Origin: Waddlia chondrophila WSU 86-1044
GTDB taxonomy: Bacteria > Chlamydiota > Chlamydiia > Chlamydiales > Waddliaceae
DNA length: 64,000 nucleotides
Assembly (NCBI RefSeq): GCF_000092785.1
Contig: NC_014225.1
Coordinates: forward strand, 1 to 64,000
Direction of reading: 5' to 3'
Shown: in pieces, positions 25,869 to 36,600 of the stretch
Position numbering within the stretch: the stretch's first letter is position 1
How the letters are laid out: each line of letters begins with the position of its first letter
The notes under the pieces: model-generated
Seen by the model: only the letters and a program-made list of their open reading frames with translations
The model's database searches: none
What the model was told of the DNA's origin: nothing
Made by a program: the position numbers and the translations under genes

Positions 25869-26779
25869 CCTCGACAAAACGCTATTTGTTTTCCTTGCTG
25901 GTTATGGTTATAACTTTCTTTTCCTATTGTTTTTCTGAGTCTTCTCAAAAAACAACTCCTTCAGATTTAATTGCTTACGAAATCAAAAAAAATCTCCCCG
26001 ATCAAAAATACCTTGACGCTATTATCGAGGGAATTGAGGCTTCAAGCCACAATGTGGCTGTATCGGAAGAAGAATATGAAGCGTTTTTTTCTGCTGGTTT
26101 GCAAGAAAGGCAATGGAAGTCGCAACAGAATTTGATTGCTTCAGAAAAGTGGATGTTGGAAAAATCGAATGAAAAAAATATTTCTATTATTACTCCCTCC
26201 GAATTGTTTTATCAAGTTGTTAAAGAAGGCGATGGTCAAACATTGTTAAGTTCTTCAGTTCGTGTAAGAATCAACTACCTTATTTTTAAGTTTAACAATC
26301 TTTTTCCCGAATCGTGTGGGAAAAAACAGGTTTTTGAGCTTTCTCATCTTGTTCCAGGTCTTTCCAGAGGGATGACTGAAATGAAAGAAGGAGAAATTCG
26401 AAAAATTTATATTCATCCTAAATATGCTTACGCTGATTCGAATACTTTCGATCCCAATTGCGCTATAGAAATTATTGTAGAACTTTTAAATATTCTTCCC
26501 GGTAGTGGTGATATTGCTTCTTTGGCTGCTGTGCCAACAACCAGTCATTCGGTTCTTTCTGACAATCATTTAAAGGAATCGCTAACAAAAAAATATTATG
26601 TTATAGGATGGCGTTTATGGAACCATTTAAAGTATGGCTATCACCTGTTCAATAAAGAAGAATTGATGGATTCATTAAGAAAAGAACAATTATTAGAAAA
26701 TTTTTCCGAAATAGATAGAGAAGTCAACCGCATCCATTGGTTAATCTATCAACAACGTATCCAAGACCAAGGTCTATGA
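25865..26779 (+). CDS. Secreted FKBP-type peptidyl-prolyl isomerase
   Basis: The 304-residue product has an N-terminal signal segment (FSLLVMVITFFSYCF), a helical stretch (~30-105), and an FKBP domain at ~115-215: FYQVVKEGDGQ, RVRINYLIF, FELSHLVPGLSRGMTEMKEGEIRKIYIHPKYAYAD and the closing strand AIEIIVELLNI. The layout recalls Mip-like isomerases of intracellular bacteria, which dimerise by the N-terminal helices. The C-terminal ~85 residues are extra and unrecognised. It is coupled to the upstream secreted protein by ATGA. Confidence 0.82.
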   Translation: MTSTKRYLFSLLVMVITFFSYCFSESSQKTTPSDLIAYEIKKNLPDQKYLDAIIEGIEASSHNVAVSEEEYEAFFSAGLQERQWKSQQNLIASEKWMLEKSNEKNISIITPSELFYQVVKEGDGQTLLSSSVRVRINYLIFKFNNLFPESCGKKQVFELSHLVPGLSRGMTEMKEGEIRKIYIHPKYAYADSNTFDPNCAIEIIVELLNILPGSGDIASLAAVPTTSHSVLSDNHLKESLTKKYYVIGWRLWNHLKYGYHLFNKEELMDSLRKEQLLENFSEIDREVNRIHWLIYQQRIQDQGL

Positions 26780-26858
26780 ACTTACCCAACTAAGAGTGGG
26801 CAACCGTTCTCTAGTACTTTGTAAGCAAAGTTCTTGCAATAAATTTCCATTCTGAGCG

Positions 26859-27000
26859 TTCGTTGTTAATCCAGGCAACGGCAACCTTGAGCTTTGGCGC
26901 ACAGATGAGCAAATGGAAAGGTTGGATAGATGGAACGCGGAAGAAACCCGATTGGGGAGTGTTTAATCGCACTTATGAATATCGTCTCAGCACGGAAAGG
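26859..27000 (+). pseudogene. Direct repeat copy 2: decayed 3' end of the 984-residue gene
   Basis: This 142-base stretch matches 24087-24254 closely but lacks 26 bases (after acagatg) and so shifts frame. It lies directly in front of manC. The duplication brackets 24255-26858 and is best explained by insertion of the secreted cassette with copying of the gene end, or by a tandem duplication followed by loss. Confidence 0.8.
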
Positions 27001-27008
27001 GAAGGTTT

Positions 27009-28403
27009 GTGAATATTTATCCTGTGATCTTATGCGGTGGAGAGGGAACTCGCCTATGGCCGATGTCGCGCCAATCGATGCCCAAGCAATTCCATAAAAT
27101 TTTTTCTTCCAGAACCCTTTTACAAGAAACTGCTACTCTGCTTCATTCGATCAAAGACGCTTCGTCTCTTACGGTCATTTGTAATGAAGAGCATCGATTT
27201 ATGGTAAGAGACGAATTTGAGGAAATGGGAATTTTTTCTCAAAGCATCATTTTAGAGCCATTGGGTCGCAATACAGCGCCAGCAATCGGCGTTGCAGCTT
27301 TCTTTGCACTTGAGAAAGATCCAGTTCTTCTTGTTTGTCCTTCCGATCATCTCATCAAAGATGCGGATGGTTTTCGATGCACTGTCGAAAAAGCGGCTCC
27401 ATTGGCCGAAGAGGGGAAATTGGTGACGTTTGGCATCACTCCTTTTTTCCCCTCTTCCGAGTATGGATATATCAAAGCTGATGGACAAAAAATTGAAAAA
27501 TTTATTGAAAAACCTTCAAAAGATAAAGCTGAAGAGTTGATCTGTTCGGGCCAATATTATTGGAACAGCGGTATTTTCATGGGAAAAGCTTCTACAATAT
27601 TGGGAGAGTTGGAGAAGTTGGCTCCTGATATTTTCCATTTCACTAGACGTTCACTTGAAAATTCAAATGAAGATTTGGGCTTTATTCGTCTCGCCAGCGA
27701 AGTGTTTGCAGAGTGTCCGAATATCTCTTTTGATCATGCCGTTATGGAGAAAACTTCCATTGGAGCTGTTGTTCCTGCTCGTTTCGATTGGTCGGATATC
27801 GGTTCTTGGCCATCGATTTGGGAAAACTCCGATAAGGATAAGGCTGGAAATGTCTGTATTGGAGATGTCGAGGCCATTGATACTCGGAATTGCTACTTAC
27901 GTTCAGAAAAAAAATTTGTTGTTGCGGTTGGAGTCAAAGATTTGATTGTGGTTGATACAGGAGATGCAATCTTGATTGCTGATAAATCGCATGCAGATCA
28001 GATTAAATCTACTGTACAGCGCCTCAAAGATGCGAAGCGTACGGAAGTTGAAAAGCATGAACGTCATTACCGTCCATGGGGATTTTATGAATCGTTGATC
28101 GTGGGGGACCGCTATCAAGTAAAGAAAATTGCCGTTAAGCCGGGGAGCAAGCTTTCTTTGCAGTACCATCATCATCGCGCTGAACATTGGGTCGTTGTCA
28201 GAGGGACAGCTAAAGCCACTCGAGGAAAAGAGGAGTTTTTCGTTTATGAGAATGAATCGACATTCATTCCTGTGCGGGAAGTTCATCGGTTAGAAAATCC
28301 AGGAAACACTCTGCTCGAAATGATCGAGGTTCAATCGGGAAACTACTTGGGTGAAGACGATATTGTCAGGCTCCAAGATGACTACCATCGCCTATTTTCT
28401 TGA
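27009..28403 (+). CDS. manC: Mannose-1-phosphate guanylyltransferase / mannose-6-phosphate isomerase
   Basis: A type II bifunctional enzyme that makes GDP-mannose from mannose-1-phosphate and can interconvert mannose-6-phosphate and fructose-6-phosphate. The 464-residue product has the pyrophosphorylase signature CGGEGTRLWPMSR (residues 9-21), FIEKPSKDKA, and the C-terminal cupin isomerase domain with HHHRAEHWVVVRGTAKAT. It uses a GTG start at 27009 behind GGAAGG. Products would feed a mannose-containing surface glycan; glycosyltransferases lie at 48.4 and 50.1 kb. Confidence 0.9.
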   Translation: MNIYPVILCGGEGTRLWPMSRQSMPKQFHKIFSSRTLLQETATLLHSIKDASSLTVICNEEHRFMVRDEFEEMGIFSQSIILEPLGRNTAPAIGVAAFFALEKDPVLLVCPSDHLIKDADGFRCTVEKAAPLAEEGKLVTFGITPFFPSSEYGYIKADGQKIEKFIEKPSKDKAEELICSGQYYWNSGIFMGKASTILGELEKLAPDIFHFTRRSLENSNEDLGFIRLASEVFAECPNISFDHAVMEKTSIGAVVPARFDWSDIGSWPSIWENSDKDKAGNVCIGDVEAIDTRNCYLRSEKKFVVAVGVKDLIVVDTGDAILIADKSHADQIKSTVQRLKDAKRTEVEKHERHYRPWGFYESLIVGDRYQVKKIAVKPGSKLSLQYHHHRAEHWVVVRGTAKATRGKEEFFVYENESTFIPVREVHRLENPGNTLLEMIEVQSGNYLGEDDIVRLQDDYHRLFS

Positions 28404-28513
28404 GTATCGGGATAGCTTCCTATTCCCACACGGCTATTTGGAATCATTAGCGGCATCCATTTGATTTTTAGAAGAATTTTTGGTATGATGCCTTCCTAAT
28501 ATGTTCTAGTTAA

Positions 28514-30286
28514 ATGATGAAAAAAAAATTAAAAGCACTATCGACTAAAGAGGTTTCTTCCGAAAAAATTCGGAGACTCTCTTCTTTTACCTATCTCAAT
28601 GTTACGCAGTTTTTAGGGGCCTTGAACGATAATATTTTCAAGCTGCTCATTGTCTTTTTTTTTCTGCAGCTGGATGGGATTCAAGACAGCCACTGGGTTC
28701 TTTCAATGTCCGGAGCGATTTTTGTCCTCCCTTTTCTCCTTTTTTCAGCATCTTCAGGCATGTTGGCAGACCGCTTCAGTAAACGGAACATCATCGTTTT
28801 AACGAAGCTTTTGGAGTTGCTTGTCATGGCCGGAGCAATTGCTGCTTTTTATTTTGAAAGTCGTTGGGGATCGTGGCTGACTCTTTTCCTTCTAGCAACC
28901 CAAAGCGCAATTTTTGGACCTTCCAAGTACGGGATTATTCCGGAGCTTGTCAAGACAGAAAAGATCTCTCATGCGAATGGTTTGATGACTTCCTTTACGT
29001 TTTTAGCAATTATTGTGGGAACATTTTTTGCATCGTTTCTTCTGGATATCACAAGCCGCAATTTTTTATTCGCCGCTCTTTTTTGCGGGACTCTTTCCCT
29101 AATCGGTTTGATCACGAGTTTTTGCATTGAGTACACTCCCCCTTCCGGCTCTCACAAACGATTCAATGTCTTTTTTATGGTTGAGATTGTAGAAACTTTA
29201 AAAAAAACATTAAAAATTCCCTCTCTTTTCACAGCGATCCTGGGATCGGCCTTTTTTCTTTTTATCGGAGCGTATGGCCAATTAAACATGATCCCCTACT
29301 CTGTTAATACTTTGCATCTGACAGACATTCAAGGCGGATATCTTTTCCTTGTCATGGCTTTGGGAATAGGCGTCGGGTCTTTGTTATCGGGGAAAATTTC
29401 AGGAGAATCTGTTGAGCTTGGGCTTGTCCCTGTCGCAGGGTTTGGAATCTCCGCAGCCAGCTTTCTATTGGATTTTTTCTCCGATCACCTCCTTCTTGTT
29501 CTCCCGGTCATCTTTATGCTGGGTGTTTTAGGAGGGTTGTTTGTCGTTCCTCTCGACTCTTTTATTCAGGTCAGTAGTCCAAAAAATTACCGAGGGCAAG
29601 TGGTTGCCGCAACCAATTTTTTAAGCTTTGCCGGCGTTCTTTTGGCTTCCTTGCTTCTGTATCTCATCTCTGGTGTTTTCGGCTTTGATGCAGATAAAGG
29701 GTTTACCGTTATGGGAGCAATCACACTCGTTGTGATGATTGCAATGCTGTTTCAATACTTTGATTATACCTGCCGCTATGTGGGAATGCTTTTATCCCGC
29801 CTTCATTTCCGCACGACACTGTCCGGTGAAGAAAATCTTCCTGATTCTCCGGCTATCTATATCTGTACTCATACAGCCTGGAATGACACCTTGCTTCTCT
29901 TGGGGGCGCAAAGGCAGCGGCTCCGGTTTTTTGTTGAACGGGAGAAAGAGCATGCAAAATGGTTGAAAAAGCTGTATAAAATGCTTCGCATTGTCAATAT
30001 CCCCTCTATCGAACCGTTAAAGCATGAACGTTTGGATGAGATTAAAGAAACGTTGAAGCGAGGGGTTTCTGTTTGCATTTTTGTCGATCATGCTGATGTC
30101 TGTACTGAATGGGAAAAATTGGCAGCTTCTTATTCGTTTCAAAGTTTAGCTGTTCCGATCATTCCGGTGTCGATTGAAAAAGGGGCTAAAGAAAAAGAAG
30201 CCAGGTTTTTCAAACGTCTTTTCAATAAAATTCATGTTCCGGCTTCTGTTTCATTCGGCTCGTTGGTTTGTGAATCAATGGTATGA
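28514..30286 (+). CDS. LplT-like MFS transporter fused to an HX4D acyltransferase (Aas-like)
   Basis: The 590-residue protein has an MFS lysophospholipid-flippase region (~25-420; FLGALNDNIFKLLIVFF and SGMLADRFSKR match LplT) and a C-terminal PlsC-type acyltransferase stub (~430-590) with the catalytic HX4D box HTAWND. In E. coli, LplT imports lysophospholipid and Aas re-acylates it; here transporter and acyltransferase are one chain and the AMP-binding acyl-ACP synthetase domain is missing. It probably salvages host or self lysolipids at the inner membrane. The stop overlaps the recC start (ATGA at 30283). Confidence 0.8.
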   Translation: MMKKKLKALSTKEVSSEKIRRLSSFTYLNVTQFLGALNDNIFKLLIVFFFLQLDGIQDSHWVLSMSGAIFVLPFLLFSASSGMLADRFSKRNIIVLTKLLELLVMAGAIAAFYFESRWGSWLTLFLLATQSAIFGPSKYGIIPELVKTEKISHANGLMTSFTFLAIIVGTFFASFLLDITSRNFLFAALFCGTLSLIGLITSFCIEYTPPSGSHKRFNVFFMVEIVETLKKTLKIPSLFTAILGSAFFLFIGAYGQLNMIPYSVNTLHLTDIQGGYLFLVMALGIGVGSLLSGKISGESVELGLVPVAGFGISAASFLLDFFSDHLLLVLPVIFMLGVLGGLFVVPLDSFIQVSSPKNYRGQVVAATNFLSFAGVLLASLLLYLISGVFGFDADKGFTVMGAITLVVMIAMLFQYFDYTCRYVGMLLSRLHFRTTLSGEENLPDSPAIYICTHTAWNDTLLLLGAQRQRLRFFVEREKEHAKWLKKLYKMLRIVNIPSIEPLKHERLDEIKETLKRGVSVCIFVDHADVCTEWEKLAASYSFQSLAVPIIPVSIEKGAKEKEARFFKRLFNKIHVPASVSFGSLVCESMV

Positions 30287-33200
30287 GTCCTTCTATTCAA
30301 GTTCTTCTAAGCAACCAGACTGAAATTCTGTATCAGAGGCTTAAAGAACAGTTGTTCACGTCAGATACTGATCCGTTCACTATCAGGGTTGTCGTTGTCC
30401 CTAGTAAGGTAATGAAGAACTGGCTTTCCCTTAAGCTGGCTGAGGATTTGGGGGTGGCTGCAGGAATTGAATGTTTATTTTTAGAGCCTGCAATGCAGCG
30501 TCTTCAAAAGCTTCTGGAAGATCCGGAAGAGAATGCATTTCAATTGCCTTCTAGAGTGGTGCTGGCCTTGAGTATTGAAAGAGAAATACGCCAGGCACTC
30601 AAAAGCGAGAAGAGTGAAATTTGGAAGCCTCTTAAAGATCATCTTTTGGATAAGAGACGAAAGAATCTCACCGGCAAAGGGGAAAAAAGGCTTGTTTCTC
30701 TTTCCGATCAGCTTGCAGTTCTGTTTGCCCAATATGAAAAATATGGGCGGAAAATGCTTCAAAGGTGGCAAAAAGGGGAACCGGCTGGCTGGCAGGAGCT
30801 TTTATGGAAGCGGATCGTTGGCAAGGTTGGTCCAGAAAGCTTTTTTTGGAAAAAGGGAAACATCACCGTCCATCTGTTTGCTTTAAGTTACATTTCGAGA
30901 CAACAGCATCAAATGTTATGCTCCTTATCTTCACATGTGCCTGTTTGCTATTATCTTTTATCTCCCTGCGAAGTGTTTTGGAGCGACTTGCTCTCTGATA
31001 AGGAGAACAGTCGATTGATCCGCTGCTGGGAAAATCAAGGCATGTCGGCAGAAGCATTATCCGAAGCGACAGAGCTTTTATTTGAGCGCAACCCTCTGTT
31101 GGCAAATTGGGGGAAGTTGGGCAGGCTTATGGCAGCGCAGATAGAGGAAACAACGCTGCAGACAGATGAAAACTACCGTGAACTAGACCAAGAGTCTACC
31201 TGTCTGCAAGCGCTGCAGATGGATCTTCTCAAATTGCGGAACGGAAAATTCCTCGAAAAACGAAGCTTCAAGGAAGATAACTCGATTCAAATTCATGTTT
31301 CAACCTCAAAAACGCGGGAAGTGCAGGCTTTGTACCAAACCTTGTTGGGCATCATTGACCAGCATCGAGAGATAGACCCTTATGATATCGTGGTGATGGC
31401 TCCCAATATCAAAGTTTATGAGCCGATGATTCGAGCCGTCTTCCAATCGCCTCAAAGTCAGTTAAATTGCCAGATCATGGATCTCAACCTGTTGGATCAA
31501 AGCGATGTGGTCAAAGGGTTTTTCCATTTACTGGATCTAGCTGAAACGCGTTGGGAAAATGAATCGATTCTTAATTTATTTTCGTTCTTCTCTTTCCAGG
31601 AAAAACAGGGGCTGACCCAAACAGAAGTGGAAAAGATCGGGAAATGGGTTCGGGATACGAAAATACGATGGGGAATCGATGCACGGCACCGATCCGAAAT
31701 TTTGCTGAGAAACCATTGCGAAAAAGGGATGCTGGACAATAGTGCAGCAGGTACGTGGAAGATGGGGATTGATCGGCTTCTTTTGGGAACGGCGATGATT
31801 CTTCCTTCCGGAATTGAGGAGAAAGCCCGCTTTAACCGCAGGCCTCTTCGTGAAGTCGCAGCTTCGGATCAGGAGCTTTTGGGAGAATGGGCGTTTTTGA
31901 TCGGGAAGCTTAGGGAGGATTTGTCTCTCTTAAGCTCAGGAAAAAAAATGCCGCTTGATGAATGGTCGGAATATCTTCTCTATTTGCTAAATCAATACTT
32001 TTCATGGAATAGAGCTTCAGAAAAGGAAAAGGCTCAGGCGGAAACTCTTGCCAAATCTATTGAACTTTTAAGAATCGCAGACGCTGGAGCAAAAGATTTT
32101 TATCCATTTTCTACGGTCATTTTCCATCTAAAAAAAGCTTTGGAGTTGCAAGAGGTACATGATCGCGAAAATTATGTTCAAGCTGTCAGATTTTGTTCAA
32201 TGCTGCCGATGAGGGCTGTGCCGGCAAAAGTTGTGGTGATGATGGGGATGTCCGAAGAAAATTACCCTCGTAAAGAGGATAAAACAATTCTCAATCAATT
32301 GTATTTTCAGAAAGGGGTTGATCCCTTTCCAAGCACGACGGAATTTGATCGCTATCTGTTTTTGGAAGCCGTTTTATCTGCCAGGCAGTCCTTGATTCTT
32401 TCTTATCATAAAAAAGAGCAAGGAGGGGAAAAGCTTAATGAATGCTCTTTACTGATCTCAGAGCTTGTCCATTATCTCGACCAGTCGTTTTCCATCAGCG
32501 GCCTGAAACCTTCTGAATCTATTGTTTACGAGCACCCTTTTTACTCTTTTGATAAAAAATATTTTCAGGAAGGACAAAAAATACGCTCTTATTCCATGCC
32601 GGACTATCTTGCAGCACTCAGTTATTACAAGGTTGAAAACAAAAGCTCCTACAGATTTTTGCCGGCATTCCACTCCCCTTCTTCTCTGACAAATCAAAAA
32701 TTTGAGGTGATCGATGTCAAAGAAATTAAGCGTTTGGCCCGTAATCCATTCCGCTTCTACTTTCAAAAAAGGCTAGGCATCTTTCTTAAAGAAGAAGAGG
32801 AGACTTCTACAGAGGAAACGCTTACTTTGTCTCCGCTTGATCTTTCTAAATTTCGCAAAGAATCATGGCGGATATCAATGGATAAGATGCTTCAGATCGC
32901 CGAGTTGGAAGGAATGATCCCTGTCGGGCCTTTTCGGGATTTGTCTATCAGAAAGGCAGCAGCAGAAGCTGCCTCAGTTGCAGAAAATATGACGCAGTTG
33001 TCTTTAAAGCCAAGCGATCTTTTTGAGATCCAGTTTTGCGAAACCTGCTCAACCCCTCGAAAGGAAGAAAATCGTTGGGTTTTGCCGCCGTTGATCGTTG
33101 AGCTAGAATCCGGATTTGTCAGATTGGAAGGGTTTTTGGGAGAGGGATCTTTAGAAGGGATGATTGCCTATAAAAAAGGGGAAAAGCGGGATATCGTTGA

Positions 33201-33603
33201 GCTATGGCCTCTCTATCTCATCTGGTGTCGTGCAATTGAAGAGCACGCACTTCCTTTTAGAAAAGATCTTTTATTTATCAGAAGTGGAGAGAGAAAAGAA
33301 TCGTGGCTGGAATCCAGCTTGGAGAGTTTAAAAGATTATATTTCTTATTTCAATCAGGCATCTCATGTGGTTTCTCCCCTCATTCCTGAATGGGTGGAGG
33401 CATTGACCAAAGAAAAAGCTTCCGAGCTCGAGAAAGCATTGAACCTCTCTTTGAACGGAGACTTTTTCTATAATGATGAAGTGAAGTGGATATGCCGTGG
33501 AGGAAATGCGTTGGATTCCGAGGAAATGCATGCTGCATGGTCAGAGCAGGCAAAGCGGTTGTTTTCCCAGCCGATTGCCCAGTGGAGCGGAAAGAAGAGA
33601 TGA
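30283..33603 (+). CDS. recC: Exodeoxyribonuclease V gamma subunit
   Basis: RecC is the Chi-recognising scaffold of the RecBCD helicase-nuclease that processes double-strand ends for recombination. The 1106-residue product has family blocks VVPSKVMKNWLSLKLAE near the start, YDIVVMAPNIKVYEPMI, RAVPAKVVVMMGMSEENYPRKE and the C-terminal RNPFRFYFQKRLGI region. It is compact compared with the E. coli protein, as expected for chlamydiae. recC-recB-recD are in order with 4- and 41-base overlaps, so subunit production is tightly coupled. Confidence 0.92.
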   Translation: MSPSIQVLLSNQTEILYQRLKEQLFTSDTDPFTIRVVVVPSKVMKNWLSLKLAEDLGVAAGIECLFLEPAMQRLQKLLEDPEENAFQLPSRVVLALSIEREIRQALKSEKSEIWKPLKDHLLDKRRKNLTGKGEKRLVSLSDQLAVLFAQYEKYGRKMLQRWQKGEPAGWQELLWKRIVGKVGPESFFWKKGNITVHLFALSYISRQQHQMLCSLSSHVPVCYYLLSPCEVFWSDLLSDKENSRLIRCWENQGMSAEALSEATELLFERNPLLANWGKLGRLMAAQIEETTLQTDENYRELDQESTCLQALQMDLLKLRNGKFLEKRSFKEDNSIQIHVSTSKTREVQALYQTLLGIIDQHREIDPYDIVVMAPNIKVYEPMIRAVFQSPQSQLNCQIMDLNLLDQSDVVKGFFHLLDLAETRWENESILNLFSFFSFQEKQGLTQTEVEKIGKWVRDTKIRWGIDARHRSEILLRNHCEKGMLDNSAAGTWKMGIDRLLLGTAMILPSGIEEKARFNRRPLREVAASDQELLGEWAFLIGKLREDLSLLSSGKKMPLDEWSEYLLYLLNQYFSWNRASEKEKAQAETLAKSIELLRIADAGAKDFYPFSTVIFHLKKALELQEVHDRENYVQAVRFCSMLPMRAVPAKVVVMMGMSEENYPRKEDKTILNQLYFQKGVDPFPSTTEFDRYLFLEAVLSARQSLILSYHKKEQGGEKLNECSLLISELVHYLDQSFSISGLKPSESIVYEHPFYSFDKKYFQEGQKIRSYSMPDYLAALSYYKVENKSSYRFLPAFHSPSSLTNQKFEVIDVKEIKRLARNPFRFYFQKRLGIFLKEEEETSTEETLTLSPLDLSKFRKESWRISMDKMLQIAELEGMIPVGPFRDLSIRKAAAEAASVAENMTQLSLKPSDLFEIQFCETCSTPRKEENRWVLPPLIVELESGFVRLEGFLGEGSLEGMIAYKKGEKRDIVELWPLYLIWCRAIEEHALPFRKDLLFIRSGERKESWLESSLESLKDYISYFNQASHVVSPLIPEWVEALTKEKASELEKALNLSLNGDFFYNDEVKWICRGGNALDSEEMHAAWSEQAKRLFSQPIAQWSGKKR

Positions 33604-36600
33604 ATCGGTTTGACATTTTAAATAGGGAAACAAAGATTGACTCCCACATCATTTTAGAAGCGTCTGCCGGAACAGGAAAAACGTTTTCGATTGAAAATCT
33701 TGTTGTGCGCCTGCTGCTTGAAGGAGAGCATCCTTTGAGGATAGATGAGATTTTGATTGTAACTTTCACCAAAATGGCGACAAGCGACCTTCGAGTCAGG
33801 GTCAGGGATACTATTGAAAATGTCGTAAATGCCCTTGAAAAAGGGGTGCTCGGAAGGTTTGATTATTTAGAGCCGATAGATCGGGATGAAAGAAAAAAAA
33901 GGCCTGCAATACGTCTCCTTGAAAGAGCGTTGATAGGGTTTGACGAAGCGCAAATTTTCACCATCCATGGATTTTGCTACCGTATGTTGGCCGAGCATGG
34001 AATGGATGGCTGCGTTCATCCCGATCCGAAAAATGAAGGAAAAGGGATTCGTGAAGACACATATAAAAAGTGTGTGATGGATTACTTTCGCACAGGATTG
34101 AGCGATGAAAGGATCGGATTGCAGCATCGAAACTTTGCGTTAAGCTCTCAACGTGGGAGTGTGGAGCGGTTGGAAAAAACGTTAGGGAAACTGATAGCGG
34201 AAGGAGTGGAGATCGAAAAAACGCCCACCCGGAATGAGTTTTTCATCCATTTTAAAGATCGTATCGAACGTCTGAAAAAAGTGCATTGTTTGGAGCCTAT
34301 CAAACTGAGAGAGGATCTTGAAGTTTTTTCTAAATCAATGAAGGTTAATGGTTTTGATAAATCTCAGTTGATTATTTTGCCCGAAATTCTAAAGAAAAAC
34401 GGAGTTGATGAGAGCGATTTTGAATGTTTAGTTGAAAATGGCCACGGCTTATTGCACTTCCTCAATCCAGCCAATAAAAAAGTGAAATTCCCCGCTGACG
34501 ATCAATTTCACTACCCTAATCTTCCAGAAATATTAAACGATGAGCTTTGCCAGTTTAAGTATAAAAATTATGGCATTGCGCGCATGGCGTACGATTGCAA
34601 ACAATTGATGAAAAGGCAGTTTGAGGAGGAGGAACTGCACAATTTTGACGATTTGTTAGAACTAATGAGGCAAAAGCTCAAAGAGGAAAAATTTTTAAAA
34701 GATGTAAGAAGCCGATATCGCGCGGCGATTGTTGATGAATTTCAAGATACAGATCCCAGACAATGGGAGATTTTCAAAAAAACGTTTCCTCCGGATGACT
34801 CCGGATGGGGCCGCCTCTATCTAGTTGGAGATCCGAAACAGTCGATTTATGCTTTTAGACAAGCAGACATCTACACCTACTTAGAAGCAGCTGACGCCAT
34901 TGGCCGAGAAAACCTCTACTCTCTCGATACAAATTACCGCAGCCAGCCTTCGTTGGTCAAAGCTTTGAACCATCTTTTCAGCGCGCCGTTTTCAGAAGGG
35001 TGGATGCCGCTGCCTAGGCTTAATACCTATATGAATGTTCCTACTGTCCAGTGGGATGATTCTAAAATCGATCGCGTTTTTCAGGACAACCTCTCGGCAT
35101 TGCACTGGTGTATTCATCAAACGGAAAAATTTTCAGTCACAAACAGTGAAGATGAAGCGTTTTTTCCATTTATCGTGCAAGAGATTCAACGTCTTAGAAA
35201 AGAGCATTCAATTCCGCTGAATTCTTTCGCTGTACTGGTTGCAGATAGACATCAAGCTAAACGCGTGAGCGAGTACTTGAAGAGATGGAATCTCCCTTCT
35301 CAAAGGCAAAGAGTGGAGCCTATTTCAGAATCAATGGTCATTCCTTCAATGAGGGAGCTTCTCTACGGAATTATGCATCATCGAGACGAAAGCTCAATGA
35401 AAGTGGCTTTGGGAGGGCCTTTTTTAAGATGGACTGCCGATGAAATTCTTCAACTGGATGAGGATTCCGTTTATGCGGAAGTGCAGGCGAGATTTCGAGA
35501 GCTTGATGAGATATGGAAAAGCGATGGGTTGTCTGTTTGCATGGAAAAACTTTTCATGTCTCGATGGAAAGACAGTTCTAAAACCGTTTTAGAAACTCTT
35601 TTGGAAGATGAAAACGGCAGTCAATTTTACGCTGATTTTCAACATGTCATGGAGCTGCTTCTTGATAGTCCTAAAACCCCTTCAGAAGCGATTTCATTTC
35701 TTGAAAAATTTTTATTCGACGTTTCTAAAAGTGAAGAAGAATTGAAAAGGCGTTTGGATACGGGGCAAGATTGCGTACAGATCATCACAATCCATTCCAG
35801 CAAAGGGTTGGAATACGATATTGTTTTTGCTTTGGGGCTAGTCAATCGGCCGAAAAAAGATGATCTCTATTATATAGCAGACGGGTATTTGCGGTTTGTA
35901 CTTGATCAAGAGAGCGCTGACTTTGTTAAGTACAGAGATGAAAAGGATGCGGAAAAAATGCGCAGCTTATATGTGGCTTGCACTCGTTCTAAGTATCGGT
36001 TGTACATCCCCTATATCGATTGCAAGTCAAATGGCGCTTCCGGAACTTTATCTCCAATGGAACTTTTTGTCGGGCAATTTTCAAAGCCATTGGAGAGCTT
36101 TTTAAAGGAATCTTCGGAAAATCGGCTGCTTTCCTACACAGTTCTCAATGATGTCGATTTTGATTTGTTGAAAGAAGAGGATCTGGAGGCTCCCAAGTTG
36201 ATGGCTCCGACAGAAGTTGTTGTTCGAGCAGTGTCAAAAATGATGACATCTTTTTCGGGGCTAGCTAATGTTGTTGCCTCCGATCAATCGGGAGCTCCTC
36301 ATCAATTTGACAATGGCATAAAATCTTGCCATACATTGCCATCCGGAAGCGCAACGGGAACCCTTCTACACACACTTTTGGAAGAGATTCCATTTGAGGT
36401 GATCTGTCATGATGCAGTTCGTTCGATCACCCCATTCATCAAGGGAACTCAGTACGAGGAGTGGAAAGATGTTCTTGCTGAAATCGTTTTCCACGCAGTT
36501 TCCACGCCTTTTATCAAGGGATGCGCCCTTAAAGATATCGATCCAAATCAATGTAAATTTGAAACCGAGTTTTTATATTCATATAACTTAGAAAGTTATA

